Below, one piece after another: positions 45,108-54,417 of a DNA stretch of 64,000 nucleotides (position 1 is the first letter of the stretch; the number at the start of each line of letters is the position of its first letter). The DNA comes from CAVTHW01 sp963734625 (GTDB taxonomy: Bacteria; Acidobacteriota; Terriglobia; Bryobacterales; Bryobacteraceae): positions 186,001 to 250,000 of the forward strand of contig CAVTHW010000012.1 in NCBI GenBank assembly GCA_963734625.1, in the 5' to 3' direction. The notes beneath the pieces were generated by a model, which searched no databases, was not told the origin of the DNA, and worked only from the letters and a program-made list of their open reading frames with translations. The position numbers and the translations under genes were made by a program.

Positions 45108-46232
45108 ATGTACGAACCCCGGCAAGACCAGCAACCCTGGCTTTCCTATCTCGATGACAACCGCGTGCTGGCGGGCCTGGCGGCCGTTTATGGCGTGTCT
45201 CTGGCCGCACTGCTGGGGAAGCTGCCGCTCGGGCTCGATGAGGTTCTTCAACTCATCGCCATTCGGGCAGGGCACCATGCCTCCGCATCCCTGGGCTACT
45301 CGGCGGTCTGGGCCCGCCTGCCTTCGGCTCTGCTCAGCTTGCTGTGCTGTCTGGTGCTCGTCCTCCTCGTGCGGCAGTTGAAAATGCGCTGGGTGGCTGT
45401 CGTGCTGGCCGTTTTTATGACCCTGCCGATCCAGTTGCGTTACGCGCTGGAGGCCAGTCCCTGCTCGCTGGCGCTTTTTTTGAGCGTGCTGGCGACCGCG
45501 CTAGCGCTCCGGGCGGTCGAGCGCCGGCGCGCGCTGGTGCGCGTCGGTCTGGGGATTGCCGCGGCCGTGGCCGCACTTGCTTCCTGGTACCTTTACTCGC
45601 GTCCGTTTCTGCGGGAGGCCGCCGGCGGCGGCTATTGGGTTGCGCTTCCCCTTCTGGCTGCGGCGGGATTCGGATTGGCCTCGCGGCGGATGAGCCGCTC
45701 CACGAAGGCGCTGCTCGGATCCATCATCGCCTTCTCGGTGCTGGCTTCCCTGGCCGGTCAGCAGAAGATCTTCATTCTCCCGGCTATCGTCCTGCTGGCC
45801 GTCGAGGGTCTGCGGTTTCTGTACGACTGGCGGCGGGCGGCCGGGGCGGCCCTTCTTTCAGCGATCATCGTCGCGGCCTATGCTTACGACGTCAAGTGGT
45901 TCTCGCTCCCCAGGGCGGACTATCAACTGGCCGCCGCGGCGATCAAGAACACGGCTGCCCCTGACGGCTGCGTGTTGTATTTTCCCTCGGACGCTTCCAG
46001 ACTCTACCTCTTCTTTCAGCCGGAACTTGCCTCCAGGGTCTGCGATGCCAGGCAGCCTCTCACTCCTGGACGGCAGTTTGTGCTGGCGATCTCGCCGGCG
46101 GCCCCGATGTCTGAAATTAAGCCGCTTTTCGCCCGCATGCGGAAGGAATTAATGATTCCCTTGCAGCGCAGGGCGGTCGGCGGAACCTCCATCACCCTCT
46201 ACCAGGCCCTACCGGCCCAGCCGAATAGGTAA
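45108..46232 (+). CDS. Polytopic membrane protein, glycosyltransferase-39-like
   Basis: The 374-residue protein has about eight hydrophobic segments (for example LAAVYGVSLAALLGKL, LPSALLSLLCCLVLVLLV, WVALPLLAAAGFGLA, IFILPAIVLLAVEGL) and a C-terminal soluble domain from about 285 (AAIKNTAAPDGCVLYFPSDASRLYLFFQPEL). The pattern resembles ArnT/PMT-type membrane glycosyltransferases, including the early acidic LGLDEV and the final periplasmic domain. Family membership is only moderately supported, as the conserved acidic pair is not obvious. No sugar genes adjoin it. Confidence 0.7.
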   Translation: MYEPRQDQQPWLSYLDDNRVLAGLAAVYGVSLAALLGKLPLGLDEVLQLIAIRAGHHASASLGYSAVWARLPSALLSLLCCLVLVLLVRQLKMRWVAVVLAVFMTLPIQLRYALEASPCSLALFLSVLATALALRAVERRRALVRVGLGIAAAVAALASWYLYSRPFLREAAGGGYWVALPLLAAAGFGLASRRMSRSTKALLGSIIAFSVLASLAGQQKIFILPAIVLLAVEGLRFLYDWRRAAGAALLSAIIVAAYAYDVKWFSLPRADYQLAAAAIKNTAAPDGCVLYFPSDASRLYLFFQPELASRVCDARQPLTPGRQFVLAISPAAPMSEIKPLFARMRKELMIPLQRRAVGGTSITLYQALPAQPNR

Positions 46233-46298
46233 ACATTTCTGAATCCGTCCGCTCCGAGCCACATCGAAGATGAGTGGAAAGCAGTTCTGGAGGGGACG

Positions 46299-46730
46299 AT
46301 GAAAAAAAGTTTGGTGTTGCTGGCGGTTTTGGCCTTGGCAGCCGTAGTGGTGGCGCCCGTATCAGCGCAGTCCACGACGCTCAAGGCAAACATTCCATTT
46401 GAATTCTCCGCCGGATCGAGCCTAATGCCGGCTGGCGATTACACTCTTGGCGGGAGCTACAGCTCCAGCGTAGTGTTGCTAAGGAGCGATGATTCCAGTT
46501 CTGCCGGGTACATCTCGGCGCGTGCGACACAGACGGCACCGGGAGTTTTAGGCGACAAGGCGAAGCTGATCTTCAATCGCATAGGTGACCAGTACTTTCT
46601 GCGGCAAATCGTGGACGGCGGACGTTCCACGGTTAGGGACGTCCCAATGTCCTCCACGGAGCGTGAACTGGAGCGAAGCGTGACTTCAGCTAGTGCTCGC
46701 GAGACAGTGGTGATACTGGCGCGGCTGTAG
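46299..46730 (+). CDS. Small secreted beta-rich protein
   Basis: The 143-residue protein has a clear signal peptide (KKSLVLLAVLALAAVVVAPVSAQS). The mature part starts TTLKANIPFEFSAGSSLMPAGDYTL, a pattern I recall from many acidobacterial paralogs; then FNRIGDQYFLRQI. Likely a small exported beta-barrel or beta-sandwich. The gene is followed by a strong terminator, so it is probably monocistronic and well expressed, preceded by GGAGGGG-like ribosome site. Confidence 0.8.
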   Translation: MKKSLVLLAVLALAAVVVAPVSAQSTTLKANIPFEFSAGSSLMPAGDYTLGGSYSSSVVLLRSDDSSSAGYISARATQTAPGVLGDKAKLIFNRIGDQYFLRQIVDGGRSTVRDVPMSSTERELERSVTSASARETVVILARL

Positions 46731-46760
46731 CCCAGCGGCCAGCCTCCAGCCAGACTTTAA

Positions 46761-46800
46761 AGGGTGGCCCGGAACCAAAGGTTTCGGGCCGCCCTTTTTC
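46761..46800 (+). terminator. Intrinsic terminator after the small secreted protein gene
   Basis: The sequence AGGGTGGCCCGGAACC, loop, GGTTTCGGGCCGCCCTTTTTC forms a long GC-rich stem of about 15 bp followed by five T. This is the clearest Rho-independent terminator in the window. Confidence 0.9.
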
Positions 46801-46831
46801 ATTTGGGATACGATCAGTTAAACTTCCTCTT

Positions 46832-48016
46832 ATGAGGGGACTCGGACTGCCAGTCTGCATGGCGCTGATCGCGCTCGCCGCGGCGGGGGCGACTCGCGGC
46901 CTCCCACTTGGCGACTCAAGAAGGGGCGAAAGCGTTTTCCACGACCGGCAGTGCATCCTCTGTCACAGCGTCAACGGGCAGGGTGGCAAGATCGCGCCCG
47001 ATCTGGGCCAGGCTGTAGGCCGCGGCTTTAGCCCGTACCACCTGGCCGGATTGCTTTGGAACCATGCGCCAGCCATGTGGACCGAGATGGAAAAACGGGG
47101 CGTGAGCACGCCGGTGGTGAGCGCGCAAGACGCAGCCGACCTGTTCGCCTATTTCTTCGCGGCCGGCTACTTTGAGAAGCCCGGCGACACGGGACGAGGC
47201 AGACAGGTATTTCGCCGGGCGCGGTGTTCCTTCTGCCATGGAATCGACGCGCCTCAGCGCCCGGGCATTCGCCCCGTGTCCCAATGGGCTTCCCTGCGGG
47301 ACCCCATCGCTCTGGCCCAGCAGATGTGGAACCACTCCGGCGAAATGAAAAAGGAGTTGAAGCGGAACAAGATTCCTTACCCCCGCATCGACGCTCAGCA
47401 GCTCACCGACCTGTTAGCCTATCTCCGGAGTCTTCCTCAAACCCAAGGGCTGAAGGCCCAGTTCGCGCCGGCCGAGCCGCAGACGGGCGAAGGAGTGTTT
47501 GCAGCCAGGGGTTGCGCGGGGTGCCATAGCGGGGATCACGCCTTGGAACGCCATACGACTCGTTACACCCTGAACGAGTTCGCCGCCACGATGTGGAACC
47601 ACCCGTTTCGCATTGACAACGTCCTCGATCCGCTCACTTATGAGCAGATGCGCGAACTGGTGGGCTATTTGGCCGCGATGCAGTTCTTCGAGGAGCGCGG
47701 AAATGTCGAGGAGGGAAGAAAGGTCTATCAACAGAAGCATTGCGTCACCTGCCACGACAACCCTTCCAGCGGCGCGCCACCTCGCACCGGCATGGCCGGC
47801 AGGATGACCTCCTACGAGATGGTGGCCGCCGTCTGGCGGCACGGACCCGCGATGCTGAAGCTTATGCGGCAGCGCGGCGTCGCCTGGCCGCGCTTCAACG
47901 GGTCGGAGATGGCGGATCTCACCGCATACCTGCACGGCCTGGAGTTCCGGCCCCGGACCAGAGGGCCGGCCTCACCAACCCCTACCGAGGGTAGGGGTGC
48001 CCCCGCAAGGCGGTGA
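46832..48016 (+). CDS. Periplasmic tetraheme-type cytochrome c
   Basis: The 394-residue protein has a signal peptide (LPVCMALIALAAAGATRG) and four CxxCH haem motifs: CILCHS near 46, CSFCHG near 131, CAGCHS near 228 and CVTCHD near 306. Each sits in a repeat of about 90 residues with a distal Met in WNHAPAMW, WNHSGEMKK, WNHPF and WRHGPAMLK patterns, so this is four tandem mono-haem cytochrome c domains. Electron carrier role is likely; partner unknown. The 3' end overlaps rlmH by 35 bp in convergent orientation. Confidence 0.9.
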   Translation: MRGLGLPVCMALIALAAAGATRGLPLGDSRRGESVFHDRQCILCHSVNGQGGKIAPDLGQAVGRGFSPYHLAGLLWNHAPAMWTEMEKRGVSTPVVSAQDAADLFAYFFAAGYFEKPGDTGRGRQVFRRARCSFCHGIDAPQRPGIRPVSQWASLRDPIALAQQMWNHSGEMKKELKRNKIPYPRIDAQQLTDLLAYLRSLPQTQGLKAQFAPAEPQTGEGVFAARGCAGCHSGDHALERHTTRYTLNEFAATMWNHPFRIDNVLDPLTYEQMRELVGYLAAMQFFEERGNVEEGRKVYQQKHCVTCHDNPSSGAPPRTGMAGRMTSYEMVAAVWRHGPAMLKLMRQRGVAWPRFNGSEMADLTAYLHGLEFRPRTRGPASPTPTEGRGAPARR

Positions 48017-48401
48017 AGGCCCGGTAAACTTGCTCGGCTAGCACCACGCGGGCCAGTTCGTGGGGCATGGTCAAGGGCGATAGCGACAGCAGCCGGTCGG
48101 CCTTCTCCCTCCAAGCCGCCGGCAGACCATCGGCGCCGCCCACCACGAAAACCAAGTCGCGGCCGTCCCGCTCCCCCTTCGCGACCAGTCCGATGAACCG
48201 AGCCGAATCCATAGCCTCGCCGGCGGGGTCGAGCAAGAGTTTACGTCCGGTGGGGTGTTTGGACCACGGATCGGTCTTGTCTGGCTTGATCTCGCTCATC
48301 TCGCAGCGGCCGTAGCGCCGGCTACGGCGCATGTACTCTTCGGCCATTGCGTTAGCATGCGGATCGCGGGGCTTACCGATGTAGTACAGAAAAACCTTCA
48401 C
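47982..48401 (-). CDS. rlmH: 23S rRNA pseudouridine-1915 N3-methyltransferase (RlmH)
   Basis: This SPOUT methyltransferase methylates pseudouridine 1915 in helix 69 of 23S rRNA. The 139-residue protein has MKVFLYYIGKPRD, then the knot region FVVGGADGLPA and LSPLTMPHELARVVLAEQVYRAF, all typical RlmH. Length is a little short of the usual 155 residues. It is probably expressed alone. Confidence 0.9.
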   Translation of the reverse strand: MKVFLYYIGKPRDPHANAMAEEYMRRSRRYGRCEMSEIKPDKTDPWSKHPTGRKLLLDPAGEAMDSARFIGLVAKGERDGRDLVFVVGGADGLPAAWREKADRLLSLSPLTMPHELARVVLAEQVYRAFTALRGHPYPR

Positions 48402-48423
48402 CTGCGCCTACCTTCCCCTCCTC

Positions 48424-48627
48424 GTGGGGCAGCCATTCCTGGCTGCCGCCGGGCTTCCGCCCGGCGTCTGTCTTTGCGTACACCTACGCGCACCCCGTCG
48501 TTTGGGGAATCGCCGGCATGCTTGTGGGGCAGCCATTCCTGGCTGCCGCCGGGCTTCCGCCCGGCGTCTGCCTGAAAGCCAGACCCCAGGTCTTTGCGTA
48601 CACCTACGCGCACCCCGTCGTTTGGGA
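48424..48627 (+). repeat. Two tandem copies of a double-hairpin repeat
   Basis: Copy A (48424-48508) and copy B (48524-48627) share an identical 47-base block starting GTGGGGCAGCC and an identical TCTTTGCGTACACCTACGCG segment. Copy B has about 20 extra bases between them. Each 47-base block forms two adjacent hairpins, CAGCCA-TTCC-TGGCTG and GCCGGGC-TTCC-GCCCGGC. The same element, diverged, is at 44990-45056. It occupies the whole gap between rlmH and the ABC permease gene. Confidence 0.85.
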
Positions 48628-48660
48628 ACTATTCACGTCCATAGTACGTTAATTAGGAAG

Positions 48661-49931
48661 ATGAGATTCGCCGGCTTTGTGTTCACGCTGGTCGGGCAGA
48701 CCTTCGCCAACGTCTGGCGGCACAAGCTACGCAGCTTTCTGACGATGTTCGGCATCGCCTGGGGCATCGCCTCGCTGGTGCTGATGAGCGCGCTGTGCGA
48801 CGGCTTCCGCCAGGGCCAGCGGAAGAACATGTCCCAGATCGGCGACAACCTCGTAATGGTGTTCAACGGGCGGACCGAACGCCAGGCCGGGGGCCAGCGG
48901 GTGGGCCGCCGCATCTACCTGGAGCAGCGGGACGTCGAGACCATCCGCGAGCAGTGCCCCCTGGTCAGCGTGGTGGGGTGCGAGTTGAAAAGGGAGCTGA
49001 GCGCGTCGAGCGAGTTCAATTCGGGCGCGTTTCTCACCCTGGGGGTGACCCCGGAGTACCTCCAGTTGCGGAACCTTCCTGTCACCGCTGGACGCACCAT
49101 CACCGCCGCCGACGTCCAGAGCCAGCAGCGGGTCTGCGTGCTGGGCGACTCGGTGCGAAAGCAGTTGTTCGAAAAGCGCGGCGATGTGCTGGGCCGGCGG
49201 ATTACGATCAACGGCTATTCCTTATCAAGTCGTCGGCTACATGAGCGAGAAGACCCAGAACAGCTCCTACGACGGCTGGGACAACGAGAAGATTCTCGTG
49301 CCCTTGTCCACCTTCTTGCAGGACGGCCCGCCCATCCGGCCGGATTATCGCGACGGCAGGGTCAACTCGATCATTTACCGGCCGGTCTCCGTGGACCAGT
49401 GGGAAGAGCGCGCAGCGCCAGGTGCGGGCGGTGCTGGGGCGCCTGCATGGCTTCGATCCCGAGGACAAGAGCGCCATTCCGATGTGGGACATGATCGAGG
49501 ACGCCCAGTTGTTCGACGCTGTTTTCGACGCCACCCAGATCTTCCTGATCGTGATCTCCATCGTGACCCTCTCGCTGGGCGGCGTGGGAGTGATGAACAC
49601 CATGATGTCCGCCGTGGCGGAAAGGACCCATGAAATCGGCCTGCGCAAAGCCTTGGGGGCCACAAAGAGGCGCATCCTGGCGGAGTTTCTGCTGGAGGGA
49701 TTGTTGATCGCATTTGCCAGCGGCGCCGCGGGAATGGCGGCGGTCAGCCTGCTGGCCGCCGGCGTCAACCGGCTCCCCATGCCGGACATGTTCTCCGGCC
49801 TTCCGATCAGCTACCAGACCGGCCTGATGGCGATGGCCGCGCTGGGGACGGTGGCCGTCATCTCGGCCATCCCGCCGGCCTGGCGCGCCTGCCAGCTTAC
49901 GCCCGTGGAAGCATTGCGGGAAGAGAGGTAA
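48661..49931 (+). pseudogene. MacB-type ABC transporter permease, two +1 frameshifts
   Basis: Three frames make one FtsX/MacB-type permease of about 422 residues: N-terminal helix LTMFGIAWGIASLVLMSALCDG, periplasmic MacB-PCD region (VTPEYLQLRNLPVTAGR, YQVVGYMSEKTQ), and three C-terminal helices (FLIVISIVTLSLGGVGVMNTMMSAVAERTHEIGLRKALGA). Joins need one base removed at about 49216 (GGC[T]ATTCCT) and 49408-49413. The ERTxEIGLRKALGA coupling helix is standard. The ATPase partner gene is not present in the window. Confidence 0.88.
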
Positions 49932-49935
49932 GCCG

Positions 49936-51196
49936 GTGAACTGGCGGCTGGCTTTTCGCGAATCCTGGGCTTCACTGAAGTTCTACCGCCGCAGGACCAT
50001 CGTCACAATTATCAGCCTGGCCTGGGGGGTCGCTTCTTTCGTGATCCTCATGTCGTACGGCAAAGGCTTCGAAACCGCCCTGCGCACTGCCTTCCAGGCG
50101 GTTGGGCAGGATCTCGTGATCATGGCCCAGGGTCAGACCAGCTTGCAGGCCGGCGGGCTGCGGGCGGGCCGGAAAGTCCGCTTGGAGCTTGGACGATGTG
50201 GAGAAGATCCGCCAGGCGGTGCCGCTGGTCAGAGCCATCTCTCCCGAGAAGATGCGCGGCGGCCTTACGGTGGTTCGCGGCACGCGTGAAAAGCAATACG
50301 CTATGCGGGCCGTGCGGCCCGAGTATCAATTCATCCGCAATGAGAAGCTCACCGACGGCCGCTGGATCACCCAGGAGGATACCCAGCAGCGCAACCGCGT
50401 CGCCGTGCTCGGCGCGACCGTGGCGCGGGAACTCTTCAGCGGAATTCCTCCCGTGGGCGAGGAGATCACGGTCAACGGGTTGAGGTTCACGGTCATCGGA
50501 GTCCTCGACTCCAAGACCCAGATCGCCAACTACAACACCCCGGACAACGATTGCCTGTTCGTGCCCTACGACACGATTGCGCTCTATGCCGATATCCGCT
50601 ATCCGGACTTCATCGTTTGGACGCCTTTGTCCGGACTGGACCGGGACCGGGCGGTCCGGCAGGTCCGTGCGACTCTGGGCGCCATTCACAACTTCTCGCC
50701 AAACGACGAGAAGGCGGTGTTCATTCTCGCCTTCAGCCAGTTCATGGGCCTCATTGACGGCATGGCGCTGGCGCTGAAGGCGCTCCTGGCATTCGTGGGC
50801 GCTCTGACCCTGGGCATCGGCGGCGTGGGGCTGGCCAACATCATGCTGGCGGCGGTGATCGACCGCACCCGCGAAATCGGCGTGCTGAAGTCGCTGGGCG
50901 CGCCGCGGCGCTGGATCCTGGCGCAGTTCCTCCTCGAAGGTTTCCTCATCATCGTCGCCGGCGGCGTCCTCGGCGTTCTGATGGGCGCGGCGGCGACCTA
51001 CGCCGTCAGTTCCATGCCCTTCCTCAGCGCCCTGTTCAAGGACTCGCCCGACAAGGGCAATATCGAAATGCACATCTCGGCGGCGTCGGTCATGGTGTCC
51101 GTCGGCGTGCTGCTTGTGGTCGGCCTGATCGCCGGAATGATCCCCGCCGTCAAAGCCGCCCGCCTCGACCCCATCGAAGCCCTGAGATACGAGTAG
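49936..51196 (+). pseudogene. Second MacB-type ABC permease, one +1 frameshift
   Basis: Starting at GTG 49936, five bases after the first permease, this is a paralogous MacB-like protein: IVTIISLAWGVASFVILMSYGKGF, MacB-PCD, then GFLIIVAGGVLGVLMGAAATY and DRTREIGVLKSLGA. The frame changes at 50189-50190 (GAGCTTGGAC to GAGCTGGAC). Tandem permeases suggest an acidobacterial MacB cassette. The ATP-binding subunit would be elsewhere. Confidence 0.88.
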
Positions 51197-51225
51197 CGCC
51201 GCCGCGCCGGCGGTAGAATTCACAA

Positions 51226-51531
51226 ATGCTCGTTGTTCATGTCCACGTCCATGTGAAACCGGAGTTCGTCGAGGCCTTCCGGCGGGCGTCCATCGAGAAC
51301 GCCCAACACAGTGTCCGGGAGCCGGGTATCGCCCGCTTCGACGTCATCCAGCAGGCGGGCGATCCCACCCAGTTCATGCTGGTCGAGGTCTATCGCACCC
51401 CCGAAGCGCCCGCGGCGCACAAGCAGACGGCCCACTACGCCGCCTGGTGCGACACGGTGGCGGACATGCTGGCCGAACTGCGCTTCAGCGTGAAGTTCTC
51501 CAACGTCTTTCCTGGCGACGAAGGCTGGTAG
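51226..51531 (+). CDS. Antibiotic biosynthesis monooxygenase (ABM)-like protein
   Basis: The 101-residue protein has the ABM dimeric alpha/beta pattern: VVHVHVHVKPEFVEAFRRASIENAQHSVREPGIARFDVIQQAGDPTQFMLVEVYRT, then the short HKQTAHYAAWCDTVADML. Family members oxidise quinols or handle autoinducer-2-like molecules (LsrG subtype is close in form). It precedes an iron alcohol dehydrogenase by 3 bp, so the pair may form a small redox unit. Confidence 0.88.
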   Translation: MLVVHVHVHVKPEFVEAFRRASIENAQHSVREPGIARFDVIQQAGDPTQFMLVEVYRTPEAPAAHKQTAHYAAWCDTVADMLAELRFSVKFSNVFPGDEGW

Positions 51532-51534
51532 GCC

Positions 51535-52663
51535 GTGCGCTTCGAATTCGGGACCGCCGGACGGATTGTCTTCGGACCCGGCGCGGCCCAGGAAATCGCG
51601 CCCGCTGCCCGGGAGATGGGCACGCGCGCCCTGCTGGTTACCGGCCGCACAGCCGCATCGAGCCGGGCCCCTGGCTGGCGTCGATTGCGTGACGCTGCAG
51701 GTTGAGAAGGAACCCACCGTTGACTGGGTGCAATCCGCCGTGGCGGCCGGCCGGCGGGAGCGCTGCGATCTGGTGATCGGATTCGGCGGCGGCAGCGCCA
51801 TTGACGCCGCCAAGGCTGTCGCGGCGCTGCTCGCCAACGCCGGAGAGGTCTTCGACTACCTGGAGGTGATCGGCAAGGGGCAACCGCTGGCTCGCCCATC
51901 CTTGCCTCTCATCGCCGTGCCCACCACGGCTGGAACCGGGGCGGAGGTGACGCGCAACGCCGTGCTGGCTTCGCCGCGCCACAAGCTGAAGGTCAGCCTG
52001 AGAAGCCCGCACCTGCTGCCGCGGCTGGCCCTGGTCGATCCCGAGCTGACCTATGACCTGCCGCCGGCGATCACCGCCAGCACCGGAATGGACGCGCTCA
52101 CCCAGCTTCTGGAACCTTACGTTTCCCCGCGCGCCAATCCGCTGACCGACGCCCTGTGCCTCGAGGGCTTGCGCCGGGTGGCGCGCAGCCTGCCCCTGGC
52201 GCACGCCGATGGAAGTAACCGGGACGCCCGCGAGGATATGTCGCTCGCCAGCCTGTTCGGCGGCCTGGCGCTGGCCAATGCCGGGCTGGGCGCGGTCCAC
52301 GGATTCGCCGCCGCCATCGGCGGAGCGTTCGATGCGCCGCATGGAGCCGTCTGCGCGGCGCTGCTTCCGCACGTGGTGAACATCAATCTCCGCGCCCTGC
52401 GCTCCCGCGATCCCCGCAGTGAGTCGCTCGCCCGCTACCGTGACGCGGCCAGAATCCTGACCGGCCGGCCAGACGCGGACTGCGCCGAATGGCTCGGCGG
52501 GCTCTGCCAATCGCTCGGAATCCCTCGCCTCGGTTCGTATGGAATCGCGGCGGCGGACGCGCCGGCTATCGTCGAGGGCGCCTCCAGGGCCAGCAGCATG
52601 AAGGCCAACCCCATCGTCCTCACCCCGGAGGAACTGCGGGAGATTCTCGCCGCGGCGATGTAG
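51535..52663 (+). pseudogene. Iron-containing alcohol dehydrogenase / maleylacetate reductase-like, one +1 frameshift
   Basis: GTG 51535 starts RFEFGTAGRIVFGPGAAQEI and the second frame continues LAGVDCVTLQVEKEPTVDWV. Further motifs are DLVIGFGGGSAIDAAKAVAAL (NAD binding), VPTTAGTGAEVTRNAVL, STGMDALTQLLEPYV and GAVHGFAAAIGGAFDAPHGAVCAALL (metal-binding His). One base in the CCCC run 51668-51671 must be removed. Fe-ADH family members reduce aldehydes or maleylacetate; substrate unknown. The ABM gene immediately upstream supports an aromatic degradation role, but only as inference. Confidence 0.87.
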
Positions 52664-52675
52664 CCCGGCGCCGGC

Positions 52676-53203
52676 TCATCGCCGCCAGACATAATGCAGT
52701 CCGCTCCAGGCCGTCGTGACCGCAACCATCGCGGGCAAGATGCCGGCGAAGGCCAGGAGCGCGGCCGATCCAGTGGCATGCGCGGCCAGGATCACGACCC
52801 CGGCGCCGATCTGGATGAACGTGCTCAATTTGCCCCACACTGATGGTTCGAAGCGGCGCTTTCCGGTCGCGGCGAGCGCCACCCCGGCAACCAGCAGGAT
52901 CAGCAGATCGCGCCCCACGACAATCATCACCAGCCACGCCGGCACCAACCCCGCCGCGCCCAGCGAGAGGTAAACCGTCACCAGCAGAATCTTATCCGCA
53001 ATCGGGTCGAGGTAAGCGCCGAGCCGCGTCGAGGAACCGTCGCGGCGGGCGAGCCAGCCGTCAATGCTGTCCGTCGCGCCTGCCGCCACCAGCAGCGCCA
53101 GCGCCCATCCGTAGGCGCCAGAAAGGATCAGGGCCGCCGCCAGCGGCGCGGCCAGCACGCGCGAGAGTGAGAGCAGATTGGGAAGCTTCAAAAGTTGGCG
53201 CAT
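52676..53203 (-). CDS. CDP-alcohol phosphatidyltransferase (PgsA-like)
   Basis: The 175-residue membrane protein has the CDP-alcohol signature DSIDGWLARRxxxxTRLGAYLDPIADK (D..DG..AR...G...D...D), with about five transmembrane segments (LVAAGATDSIDG, LVTVYLSLGAAGLVPAWLVM, LLILLVAGVALAAT). PgsA makes phosphatidylglycerol phosphate from CDP-diacylglycerol and glycerol 3-phosphate; other CDP-alcohol enzymes cannot be excluded. Convergent with the alcohol dehydrogenase gene. Confidence 0.9.
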   Translation of the reverse strand: MRQLLKLPNLLSLSRVLAAPLAAALILSGAYGWALALLVAAGATDSIDGWLARRDGSSTRLGAYLDPIADKILLVTVYLSLGAAGLVPAWLVMIVVGRDLLILLVAGVALAATGKRRFEPSVWGKLSTFIQIGAGVVILAAHATGSAALLAFAGILPAMVAVTTAWSGLHYVWRR

Positions 53204-53282
53204 GGATGCCGCAAAGCAATTATATGGGTTTTGTGAGCGGCGATGACGTGTGTTAGGATCGAAAGCGACCCACCCACGCCGC

Positions 53283-53376
<94 letters not shown>

Positions 53377-53397
53377 GACAGAGTGCCCACGTGGGGT

Positions 53398-53440
53398 CAG
53401 GCTTTCAGCCTGCCGCCGGCTTTTGAGCCGGCGCTTTTTC
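53398..53440 (+). repeat. Double hairpin with T run, terminator-like, after tRNA-Ser
   Basis: Two stem-loops (CAGGCT-TTC-AGCCTG at 53398-53412 and GCCGGC-TTTTGA-GCCGGC at 53415-53432) are followed by GCTTTTTC. It is both a member of the dispersed double-hairpin style and a plausible terminator for the tRNA. Confidence 0.6.
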
Positions 53441-53668
53441 GGGCTTTCGCCAGACGCCGGGCCAATGTCTGCCCGCCAGCATCCGAAAACTCCGGGACTG
53501 AGCTATCGTACTGGTGCTCCAAACTGCGTCCTGGATCGTGCGGGCTATAGACAGACCGGACTCTTAGGTGCAGAATAGTGCTGTACCCGTTGCGGGGTGG
53601 CTCTACCTAACGCGCGAACCGTGGCAGATCCCGTGATTTAGGGTAAGAGTCACTGGAGGTCTATAAAC
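53441..53668. other. Intergenic stretch without a gene
   Basis: No convincing gene is seen. Part of it (GCCAGACGCCGGGCCAATGTCTGCC) looks like a remnant of the dispersed hairpin element. GGAGG at 53653-53657 serves the downstream gene. Confidence 0.4.
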
Positions 53669-54175
53669 ATGAAAGGGTTCGGTGGAGTCGTTCTTGCCTT
53701 TGCGGTTGTCGTGGGCCTGATATGGGCGGTTCAGTGGGGGCCGCTCAAAGACACTAACCTCGGCTTTCTCCGCCCGCAGGCGGACAGGACCGTCCAACCG
53801 GCCGCACCTTCGCCCGAACCAGCGGCGCAGGACACCTCTCCCCCTAAAGTGCGTCGCGCGTCTACTTCGCCGAAAGAAGGCGGCCCCAGCGCCCCGGCGG
53901 AAGGCTCGATCGCGACTTCCGATCAGGTTTCGACAGCCGTCGTGCCATCACCGGCGACGGTTCCTCCACTCAAGTTCCCGACCGCAGTGGACGTTCCTCT
54001 CGGGATGCTCGGCTCCGCCGTTGTAGACTCCTTTGGGCCTCCGGCCGCACGTACTCTCGCCGTGGACAACGGCCGAATCGAGATGCTCATCTACCGCAGG
54101 AGCCGTCCTGATACCTCAACTGTGATACAGACTCGCAATGGTCGAGTCGTTTCCGCTGTGACCACGGCCTACTGA
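53669..54175 (+). CDS. Membrane-anchored secreted protein of unknown function
   Basis: The 168-residue protein has an N-terminal hydrophobic anchor (VVLAFAVVVGLIWAVQW), then a Pro/Ser/Thr-rich linker (about 40-100), then a C-terminal domain of about 60 residues (LGMLGSAVVDSFGPPAARTLAVDNGRIEMLIYRR). A GGAGGT ribosome site precedes ATG 53669. The C-terminal domain looks like SmpA/OmlA-type folds seen in outer-membrane assembly proteins, but this is only a visual impression. Confidence 0.7.
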   Translation: MKGFGGVVLAFAVVVGLIWAVQWGPLKDTNLGFLRPQADRTVQPAAPSPEPAAQDTSPPKVRRASTSPKEGGPSAPAEGSIATSDQVSTAVVPSPATVPPLKFPTAVDVPLGMLGSAVVDSFGPPAARTLAVDNGRIEMLIYRRSRPDTSTVIQTRNGRVVSAVTTAY

Positions 54176-54194
54176 CTGAATAACATCTAGAGGG

Positions 54195-54222
54195 CCGGAG
54201 GGCGCTGTGCGCCGCCCTCCGG
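54195..54222 (+). terminator. 10-bp-stem hairpin, probable terminator or insulator
   Basis: The perfect stem CCGGAGGGCG/CGCCCTCCGG has an eight-base loop and begins 20 bp after the preceding stop. The following bases are TTGGGGG, so the T run is weak. Confidence 0.6.
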
Positions 54223-54417
54223 TTGGGGGACAGGAGTGAATCGAGGAGATTAGCGGTAACACCAGGTATGATCAGTTTAGCCGCGCACACCGCGGCTCGC
54301 AATCCTCGAAAAGGTTGGTGGTACGACGCTGCCTTAGGTTAACTGGGACCCGGCGATTCGTCGCGATGCACTGAACCACGACCGGCAGGGAGTGGTCAGC
54401 ACTTGCGCCGCACTGCC
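54223..54417. other. Intergenic stretch between convergent genes
   Basis: No gene or repeat is evident in this 195-bp stretch. Confidence 0.35.
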
